Source: Lamprocystis purpurea (lineage in GTDB: Bacteria; Pseudomonadota; Gammaproteobacteria; Chromatiales; Chromatiaceae). From it: a stretch of DNA of 11,156 nt. The position numbers and the translations under genes are program-made. Every line of letters starts with the position of its first letter. Position 1 is the first letter of the stretch. Location of the stretch: the NCBI GenBank assembly GCA_020718945.1, contig DYRB01000060.1, positions 1-11,156 of the forward strand, in the 5' to 3' direction. This document shows, one piece after another, positions 6,960-11,156 of this stretch. The notes under the pieces are model-generated. The model was not told the origin of the DNA. It saw nothing but the letters and a program-made list of their open reading frames with translations, and made no database searches.

Positions 6960-6963
6960 CTCC
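6960..6963 (-). promoter_or_regulatory. Ribosome-binding site that decides the thiD start
   Basis: On the minus strand GGAG is followed by a 6-base spacer and the ATG at 6953. The upstream ATG at 6965 overlaps this site and has no purine-rich site of its own, so the downstream start is preferred. Confidence 0.6.
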
Positions 6964-7011
6964 ATCGGGGACAAAGTGGCGCCGGGTCGGCGCCGGGACC
7001 GGTCGGCGCGG

Positions 7012-7017
7012 TAGAAT
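7012..7017 (+). promoter_or_regulatory. Candidate -10 box for the rubredoxin gene
   Basis: TAGAAT lies 69 bp before the rubredoxin ATG in the divergent gap between thiD and rubredoxin. It matches four or five positions of a sigma70 -10 hexamer, but the expected -35 region (about 6989-6994, GGCGCC) is poor, so an activator may be needed or this may be chance. Confidence 0.35.
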
Positions 7018-7086
7018 GCGCGGCTAGCGCCAACCAAGGGGGATGGCGTCCGCCCGGCGATGTTAGCCGAACTGAGGTAATAACCG

Positions 7087-7251
7087 ATGAAGACCTACAT
7101 GTGCGTCATCTGTGGCTTCGTATACGACGAGGCCAAGGGCTCGCCCGAGGAGGGCCTGGCCCCCGGGACCCGCTGGGAGGATGTGCCGCTCAACTGGCGT
7201 TGCCCTGAGTGCGGGGCGGGCAAGGACGACTTCGAGATGGTGGAGGTTTGA
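7087..7251 (+). CDS. Rubredoxin
   Basis: This 54-residue protein carries one iron atom held by four cysteines and shuttles single electrons in the cytoplasm. The two metal loops are CVICG (Cys6, Cys9) and CPECGAGKDDF (Cys39, Cys42). The aromatic core is present as Tyr4, Tyr13, Trp30, Trp37 and Phe49, and the length is typical of the single-domain type. A GAGG ribosome site sits 9 bases before the ATG. It is divergent from thiD, an arrangement common in gammaproteobacteria, and stands 62 bp before the DUF5063 gene. Its redox partner is not identifiable from this window; oxygen or peroxide reductases and alkane oxidation are known partners elsewhere. In an anaerobic phototroph a role in oxidative-stress defence is plausible but not shown. 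Confidence 0.96.
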   Translation: MKTYMCVICGFVYDEAKGSPEEGLAPGTRWEDVPLNWRCPECGAGKDDFEMVEV

Positions 7252-7313
7252 GCTGCGCTAAGGCCGATTGCGGTTGGCCTGCGACAAGGCTCCCATCGTC
7301 TACACTTCCGCTC

Positions 7314-7826
7314 ATGTTTGACCTGAGCCCCTCAGCACCCGAGCCCGACGTGCCTGTCCGCAGCGAAATCGCGGACCTGGCGGTGGCCTTCTGTCGCTTG
7401 ATCGAGTCCTCCGGCGTCCCGGACCTGCCCTGGCTGGCCCAGGTCGCCGACCTGCTCCCGCGCCTGCATGCCGCCGTGCTGTCCCGCGACCCGGGGTATG
7501 GCCTGGACGAGGAGCCCCTGGTGCTGACTCCGGACCTCGATGCCCGTTTCGAGCTTTTCACCCACCTGCGCGAGTTGCTCGGGGAGCGCGACGGGTATTG
7601 GCTGGAGTTTGATCGCACCGGCGATCACTGCGCCATGACCGGCAGCCTGGCCGACGACCTGACCGACATCTATTGCGAGCTCAAACACGGCCTGCGCGTC
7701 CACGAGCTGCACCCGCACCTGGCCGACGGCGACTGGTATCGGGGCTTCGCCGCCCACTGGGGGCAGCACCTGATCGACGCCGAACGCCACCTAGCCGCCC
7801 TGGGGGCCCAGGGCCGGCTGGACTGA
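7314..7826 (+). CDS. DUF5063 domain protein
   Basis: This 170-residue soluble, acidic protein matches the DUF5063 family, whose function I do not know. The recognisable part is the second half: LADDLTDIYCELKHGL (112-127) and WYRGFAAHWGQHLIDAERHL (141-160), with an earlier helical LPWLAQVADLLPRLHAAVL (38-56). There is no signal peptide or membrane segment. The frame extends upstream to 7209, but those residues overlap the rubredoxin gene and look unlike a protein, so I start at the ATG at 7314. No purine-rich ribosome site precedes it; a -10-like TACACT at 7301-7306 would place transcription almost on the ATG, making a leaderless message possible. It lies between rubredoxin and an A-type Fe-S carrier, which hints at redox or metal function only by position. 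Confidence 0.8.
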   Translation: MFDLSPSAPEPDVPVRSEIADLAVAFCRLIESSGVPDLPWLAQVADLLPRLHAAVLSRDPGYGLDEEPLVLTPDLDARFELFTHLRELLGERDGYWLEFDRTGDHCAMTGSLADDLTDIYCELKHGLRVHELHPHLADGDWYRGFAAHWGQHLIDAERHLAALGAQGRLD

Positions 7827-7848
7827 TCCATCCACCGCCGCCGCCGTC

Positions 7849-7866
7849 TCAGTGCTCTGGCGCTGA
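7849..7866 (+). other. Small inverted repeat upstream of the A-type carrier gene
   Basis: TCAGTGC (7849-7855) can pair with GCGCTGA (7860-7866), with one G-T pair and a 4-base loop. It lies over the expected -35 region of the promoter at 7882 and after the DUF5063 stop. There is no T-run, so terminator function is unlikely; an operator is possible but unproven. Confidence 0.25.
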
Positions 7867-7881
7867 AACCTAGCTCAGGGC

Positions 7882-7887
7882 TATACT
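7882..7887 (+). promoter_or_regulatory. Candidate -10 box of the A-type carrier gene
   Basis: TATACT matches five of six sigma70 -10 positions and lies 33 bp before the start codon, leaving a short leader with a GGAG ribosome site at 7909-7912. The -35 position (about 7859-7864, GGCGCT) is weak, which would suit a regulated promoter. I see no convincing IscR site. Confidence 0.5.
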
Positions 7888-7919
7888 ACTCCGCCTTTGT
7901 TGTCCCCCGGAGACCCTCC

Positions 7920-8297
7920 ATGTTGAACGCCCTGACCGAAGACGACCTCACCCTGACCGCCCCAGCCCAGGCCAAGATGGGCGAGTTGTTCGAACAAGTG
8001 GACGACCGTGTCCAGGGCGTGCGCGTCTTCGCCACCCCCGGCGGTTGCAGCGGCATCAGCTTCGGCATGACCTTCGCCGATGCCATTAACGGCAATGACG
8101 GGGTGCGCGAATTCTCCAGCTTCAAGGTGATCGTCGATGACGGCACCCTGGCCTACCTGCGTGGCGTGGAAATCGACTTCGTCGACCGGGGCGACGGTCA
8201 GGCCACCTTCGTGTTCAACAACCTGCCCCCGGTCGGCGGCGGTGGCGGCTGCGGTTCCTGCGGCTCTTCCGGTTCTTCCGGCGGCGGCTGCTCCTGA
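7920..8297 (+). CDS. A-type iron-sulfur carrier (HesB/IscA family) with Gly/Ser/Cys tail
   Basis: This 125-residue cytoplasmic protein has the A-type carrier fold used to hold and deliver Fe-S clusters or iron. The first conserved cysteine is Cys43 in TPGGCSGISFGMTF. The normal CGCGxSF ending is absent; after the barrel strand ATFVFNN the chain runs into a flexible tail of Gly and Ser with Cys111, Cys114 and Cys124 (CGSCGSSG and GGGC). The three tail cysteines could still form a cluster ligand set but with different spacing (CxxC and a third 10 residues on). GGAG sits 7 bases before the ATG, and a strong terminator follows, so the gene is the end of its transcription unit. The general family is sure; whether it acts as an IscA, a specialised carrier or an iron store is open. 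The second A-type gene of the window, erpA, is canonical. Confidence 0.88.
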   Translation: MLNALTEDDLTLTAPAQAKMGELFEQVDDRVQGVRVFATPGGCSGISFGMTFADAINGNDGVREFSSFKVIVDDGTLAYLRGVEIDFVDRGDGQATFVFNNLPPVGGGGGCGSCGSSGSSGGGCS

Positions 8298-8340
8298 GGC
8301 TGGACTGGGCCTCGGCGGGGCCCGGCACCGATTGACCCAT

Positions 8341-8366
8341 ACAGCGGCCAAGGCCGCTGTTTTTCT
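8341..8366 (+). terminator. Rho-independent terminator after the A-type carrier gene
   Basis: ACAGCGGCC (8341-8349) and GGCCGCTGT (8352-8360) form a perfect stem, realistically with the loop widened to four bases, followed directly by TTTTT and then CTT. It lies 43 bp after the stop codon and separates the rubredoxin-side genes from argC. Confidence 0.9.
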
Positions 8367-8425
8367 TGGCTTGCCAGGGCCCCCACGGGGGTCCGGGCCG
8401 GCGCAGTCCAAGGGGAAGGTTTGAC

Positions 8426-9457
8426 ATGACTCGCGTAGGCATAGTCGGCGGGACCGGGTACACGGGCTCGGAGTTGCTGCGCCTGTTGGCGCGCCACCCG
8501 GGGGCCCAGGTGGCGGCGATCACCTCGCGGGGTGAGGCCGGTACGGCGGTGGCCGATCTGTTTCCCCATCTGCGCGGCCGGGTGGACCTGCGCTTCCGCG
8601 AGCCGGACCCGGGCCTGCTGGCGGAGTGCGACCTGGTCTTCTTCGCCACCCCCAACGGCACGGCCATGAGGCTGGTGCCGGAACTGCTCGGACGCGGGGT
8701 CAAGGTCATAGACCTGGCGGCGGACTTCCGCCTCAAGGACCCGGCGGAGTGGGAGCGTTGGTACGGCATGCCCCATGCGTGCCCCGATCTGCTGGCGGAG
8801 GCGGTCTATGGCCTGCCGGAGTTGCATCGGGAACAGATCCGCGGCGCCCGGCTGATTGCCAACCCGGGTTGCTACCCGACGGCGACCACCCTCGGGCTGC
8901 TGCCGCTGTTGGAGGCGGGGGTGGTCGATCCGTCCTGGCTGATCGCCGATGCCAAGTCCGGGGTGAGCGGGGCCGGGCGCAAGGGCGAGGTGGGCATGCT
9001 CATGGCCGAGGTCGGGGAGAGTTTCAAGGCCTATGCGGTGGCGGGGCACAGGCACCAGCCGGAAATCCGCCAGAACCTGATGGCCGCCGCCCAGGGGCCG
9101 CTGCGGCTGACCTTCGTCCCGCACCTCTTACCTATGATCCGCGGCATCGAGGCGACCCTGTATGCGCGCCTGACCGACCGCGACTGCGACCTTCAGGCCC
9201 TGTTCGAGCGGCGCTACGCGGGCGAGGCCTTCGTCGATGTGCTGCCGCCCAGGTCCCACCCCGAGACGCGCTCTGTACGCGGCACCAACCTGTGCCGCAT
9301 CGCCGTTGCCGAGCCCCTGGGGGACGGGGTGGTGGTGGTCCAGTCCGTCATCGACAACCTGGTCAAGGGCGCCGCTGGCCAGGCGTTGCAGAACATGAAT
9401 CTGATGTTCGGCTACGCCGAGTCCACGGGACTCGAGGACCTCGCCCTGCTGCCCTGA
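8426..9457 (+). CDS. argC: N-acetyl-gamma-glutamyl-phosphate reductase
   Basis: ArgC reduces N-acetylglutamyl phosphate with NADPH to the semialdehyde, the third step of arginine synthesis. The 343-residue protein has the Rossmann motif GIVGGTGYTGSELLRLL (5-21), FFATPNGTAM (72-81), DLAADFRL (96-103), YGLPELHR (128-135), catalytic Cys149 in ANPGCYPTA, and the base-bearing GHRHQPE (207-213). SGVSGAG (178-184) and VQSVIDNLVKGAAGQALQN near the C-terminus are also family hallmarks. The length is normal and no key residue is missing. The ATG has a strong AAGGGGAAGG ribosome site ending six bases upstream. It lies behind the terminator at 8341-8366, so it must have its own promoter between 8367 and 8425, although I cannot pick out good hexamers. 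The gene leads a pair with the DUF6776 gene. Confidence 0.97.
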   Translation: MTRVGIVGGTGYTGSELLRLLARHPGAQVAAITSRGEAGTAVADLFPHLRGRVDLRFREPDPGLLAECDLVFFATPNGTAMRLVPELLGRGVKVIDLAADFRLKDPAEWERWYGMPHACPDLLAEAVYGLPELHREQIRGARLIANPGCYPTATTLGLLPLLEAGVVDPSWLIADAKSGVSGAGRKGEVGMLMAEVGESFKAYAVAGHRHQPEIRQNLMAAAQGPLRLTFVPHLLPMIRGIEATLYARLTDRDCDLQALFERRYAGEAFVDVLPPRSHPETRSVRGTNLCRIAVAEPLGDGVVVVQSVIDNLVKGAAGQALQNMNLMFGYAESTGLEDLALLP

Positions 9458-9465
9458 GCACCCCC

Positions 9466-10185
9466 GTGAGCACCGCCGACGAACCCCAGGAGGCATCAAG
9501 GCCCTGCCATCGCGGGGTCTGGGTGGGGCTCTTGCTCGGGGCCGTGGTGCTGTCGCTTTCCGCGGCGGCCTTCTGGGGTGGCTTCCGAATCGGCGCACGC
9601 AGTATCGGGGATGGGCCGGCCGCGGCCATCGCGACCCTCCAGTTGGAGCGTGATGCCCTGAGCGCGGAGTTGGCGGAGGCGCGTCAGCAGGGCATCGCCT
9701 GCGAGCGGGGCCAGCAGATCGAGCAGGAGAAGGACCGCTCTGCCCAGGCCCAACTCAAGGCGGCCCAGGACGAACGACTGACCCTGGCCAAGGAGGTCTC
9801 CTCCCTCAAGCGCCTGATCCGCAGCGGCGGGCGCGGGGCTGTAGCGGTGCAGGATCTGCGCTTGGCGGCGGGCGAGGCGGCCCGGGAGTTCAAGTACAGC
9901 TTCACCGTCAGTCAGCTCATCGAGGGGGTCGGCGAGACCTCGGGGAGTATCGTTGTAAAGCTCGTGGGCAAGCAGGGCGGCAAGGCGAAGACCCTCGCCC
10001 TCAAGCAGTTGAAGGGGTCCCAGCCGACCCGCCTGGAGATGCGCTTCGACCACTTCCAGACCATTGACGGGCGCCTGGTCCTACCCGCGGGCTTTGAGCC
10101 GCAGACCTTCAGCGTCGAGATCGACCCGGCGGGGGACAAGCTGATCGCCAGCGTTGAGACCTTCCCCTGGCGGGTGGGGCCCTGA
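9466..10185 (+). CDS. DUF6776-type coiled-coil membrane protein
   Basis: This 239-residue protein has a short cytoplasmic N-terminus, one membrane helix (about 18-41), a long charged coiled coil (about 52-117) and a C-terminal beta-rich domain (about 140-235) with KYSFTVSQLIEG and FEPQTFSVEI. That plan and its place directly after argC match the DUF6776 family, whose function is unknown; a cell-envelope role is suspected from neighbours in other species. No ATG opens the frame; GTG eight bases after the argC stop is the best start and would be reached by reinitiation. A perfect AGGAGG occurs at 9488-9493 but no start codon follows it in frame. In many gammaproteobacteria a bactofilin gene stands between this gene and erpA; here none is present. 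Confidence 0.8.
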   Translation: MSTADEPQEASRPCHRGVWVGLLLGAVVLSLSAAAFWGGFRIGARSIGDGPAAAIATLQLERDALSAELAEARQQGIACERGQQIEQEKDRSAQAQLKAAQDERLTLAKEVSSLKRLIRSGGRGAVAVQDLRLAAGEAAREFKYSFTVSQLIEGVGETSGSIVVKLVGKQGGKAKTLALKQLKGSQPTRLEMRFDHFQTIDGRLVLPAGFEPQTFSVEIDPAGDKLIASVETFPWRVGP

Positions 10186-10210
10186 AGCCGGGCCGTTGCG
10201 TGGCTCGCCC

Positions 10211-10239
10211 TTGATCAAGCCCACCGACCGACCCATAGT
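10211..10239 (+). promoter_or_regulatory. Candidate erpA promoter
   Basis: TTGATC (10211-10216) and CATAGT (10234-10239) are spaced 17 bp, each matching four of six sigma70 consensus positions, and lie 45 bp before the erpA ATG in the 98-bp gap after the DUF6776 gene. An overlapping TAGTAT with 19-bp spacing is an alternative -10. Confidence 0.45.
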
Positions 10240-10283
10240 ATCCGCACGAACATCCTTGTCGATCCAACCCATGCAGGTGGCCC

Positions 10284-10634
10284 ATGAACGCAGAAACCCT
10301 TCCCGCCTCCGACCTCGTATTTACCGCCGCGGCGGCGGCCAAGGTCGCGGAGCTGATCCAGGAGGAAGGTAACCCCGGCCTGATGCTGCGGGTGTACATC
10401 CAGGGGGGCGGCTGCTCCGGCTTCCAGTACGGCTTCACCTTCGATGAGGCGATCCAGGACGGCGACGCCGAGGTAGTCACCGACGGGGTGAAGCTGCTCA
10501 TAGACCCCATGAGCCTTCAGTACCTGAGCGGCGCGGAGATCGACTACACCGAGGGCCTGCAAGGCGCCCAGTTCGTGATCCGTAACCCCAACGCCACGAC
10601 TACCTGCGGCTGCGGGTCCTCCTTCGCCGTCTGA
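10284..10634 (+). CDS. erpA: Iron-sulfur cluster insertion protein ErpA
   Basis: ErpA is an A-type carrier that passes [4Fe-4S] clusters to essential enzymes, for example those of isoprenoid synthesis in E. coli. The 116-residue protein has the three ligand cysteines Cys44 (GGGCSGFQYGF), Cys108 and Cys110 (TTCGCGSSF), and the family segment IDPMSLQYLSGAEIDYTEGL (73-92). Length and motifs are canonical. An AGGTGG ribosome site lies just before the ATG. It is downstream of argC and the DUF6776 gene, an order conserved in many gammaproteobacteria, which also supports ErpA over IscA. A plausible promoter of its own lies in the 98-bp gap. The contrast with the tailed A-type protein at 7920-8297 implies a division of labour. 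Confidence 0.95.
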   Translation: MNAETLPASDLVFTAAAAAKVAELIQEEGNPGLMLRVYIQGGGCSGFQYGFTFDEAIQDGDAEVVTDGVKLLIDPMSLQYLSGAEIDYTEGLQGAQFVIRNPNATTTCGCGSSFAV

Positions 10635-10641
10635 TCCGCCC

Positions 10642-10726
10642 GGCGCGCTGACCGGTACTGGCGGCGCGCCCCAAGTTCCTCTCGACCGGCCCCCGTCCTA
10701 GCCCCGGCTCTCTGGGTGGGGGCCGG
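10642..10726. terminator. Two GC-rich stem-loops between convergent genes
   Basis: GGCGCGC (10642-10648) pairs with GCGCGCC (10664-10670), and CCGGCCCCC (10686-10694) pairs with GGGGGCCGG (10718-10726). They fill the gap between erpA and the convergent small membrane gene, where transcripts from both sides must end. Neither has a T-run, so they are weak or factor-assisted terminators at best. Confidence 0.4.
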
Positions 10727-10738
10727 GTTGGGCGCGTC

Positions 10739-10990
10739 CTACTGAGGGGCGGAGGGCCTCGGGGTTCGGGGCGGCAGAGTCAATGGGATGATGTCCGGGT
10801 TAACCTTGGGCGCCGCAGTGGGGGCGGCCGGGGTCGGGTCGGGTCCCGGCCTGGGTTGCATGTAGAAGTAGTAGGCAGCGCCCGCTGCGGCGATGAAGAG
10901 CAGGGTCGCTGCCAGCTTCGGCCAGCCCCGACCGCCGCGCTGTTGCGGTTGCCCGTAGATGTCGCGGCTGCGCAAGTTGTAATCTTTCAT
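10739..10990 (-). CDS. Small single-pass membrane protein with Pro-rich tail (83 aa)
   Basis: I do not recognise a family. The 83-residue product has a polar, Arg- and Gln-containing N-terminus (1-24, including YNLRSRDIYGQPQQRGG), one membrane helix (about 25-44, ending AAYYFYMQ) and a periplasmic tail rich in Pro, Ala and Thr (45-83) with an IIPLTLPPR patch. Positive charges before the helix predict an N-in orientation. The layout recalls the anchor and spacer of TonB-like or cell-division proteins without their functional domain. No clear ribosome site precedes the ATG. It converges on erpA and its promoter would lie in 10991-11156, where TGAGTCGG is repeated with a 10-bp period. High third-position GC and the sensible topology support a real gene. 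Confidence 0.65.
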   Translation of the reverse strand: MKDYNLRSRDIYGQPQQRGGRGWPKLAATLLFIAAAGAAYYFYMQPRPGPDPTPAAPTAAPKVNPDIIPLTLPPRTPRPSAPQ

Positions 10991-11014
10991 GGCATTGGGT
11001 CGCTGGTGGCGGCT

Positions 11015-11032
11015 TGAGTCGGCCTGAGTCGG
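11015..11032. repeat. Direct repeat TGAGTCGG x2, 10-bp period
   Basis: TGAGTCGG occurs at 11015-11022 and 11025-11032, about 25-42 bp upstream of the minus-strand small membrane protein gene. Spacing of one helical turn would suit a paired protein-binding site, but two 8-base copies can be chance. I see nothing else of note between 10991 and the window end. Confidence 0.4.
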
Positions 11033-11156
11033 GGCCGCAGTTTAGTCGAGGCCCAGGCCGGCGGGAAGGCTGGCGCCGCCCCGGGCCCCGGCCGCTCCCG
11101 TTTGATCACGCCCTACATATGGCCCAACCCCGGGGCCGCCAGCCTGTGAGGATTCA

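Noticed and set aside
6954..7086. TPP riboswitch in front of thiD
   Set aside because: The thi-box core motifs are not visible on the minus strand in this short leader.
7867..7895. IscR-type binding site upstream of the tailed A-type carrier
   Set aside because: The AAACCTAGCTCAGGGCTATACT stretch has weak symmetry but does not fit the type 1 or type 2 IscR consensus at the key positions.
8378..8396. GC hairpin GGGCCCCC...GGGGGTCC before argC as a second terminator
   Set aside because: It has no T-run and lies after the strong terminator; likely chance in GC-rich DNA or part of the argC leader.
8626..9465. Upstream extension of the DUF6776 frame through argC
   Set aside because: The upstream part is a shadow of argC in another frame; protein-like sequence begins only at the GTG at 9466.
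9488..9493. AGGAGG as the ribosome site for an internal start of the DUF6776 gene
   Set aside because: No ATG, GTG or TTG follows in frame at a suitable distance.

Overview
The window reads as a piece of chromosome from a high-GC gammaproteobacterium. The gene pairs hemL-thiE-thiD facing a rubredoxin, and argC followed by a DUF6776 gene and erpA, are typical of Chromatiales-type purple sulfur bacteria and their relatives. That placement is inferred from gene order and protein family, since no rRNA or other marker is present. Nearly every base is coding and third codon positions are strongly G/C, so long antisense open frames are abundant and meaningless.

The left block (about 63-6953) lies entirely on the minus strand and reads, in transcription order, thiD, thiE, hemL, a DedA/PAP2/LssY fusion, a 165-bp palindromic element, a voltage-sensor-like membrane protein, a CobB-type sirtuin and a 55-residue Arg-rich small protein. 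thiD and thiE overlap by ATGA, thiE and hemL are 9 nt apart, and hemL and the fusion are 28 nt apart with a clear ribosome site. These look like one operon joining thiamine synthesis, the last step to 5-aminolevulinate (haem and bacteriochlorophyll precursor) and an envelope protein. The channel-like gene and cobB also overlap. The palindromic element sits between the two sub-operons and is the only obviously mobile-looking DNA here.

The right block (7087-10634) is on the plus strand and diverges from thiD: rubredoxin, a DUF5063 protein, an unusual A-type iron-sulfur carrier with a Gly/Ser/Cys tail, a strong intrinsic terminator, then argC, a DUF6776 coiled-coil membrane protein and erpA. Three small iron or iron-sulfur proteins (rubredoxin and two A-type carriers) therefore sit within 3.6 kb. 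A small Pro-rich single-pass membrane protein (10739-10990, minus) converges on erpA.

The core genes are ordinary housekeeping. The points worth a second look are the fully palindromic element, the fusion protein whose phosphatase half has lost its catalytic His and Asp, the pore-less voltage-sensor-like protein coupled to a sirtuin, and the tailed A-type carrier. I found no RNA genes, CRISPR array, transposase gene or defence system.
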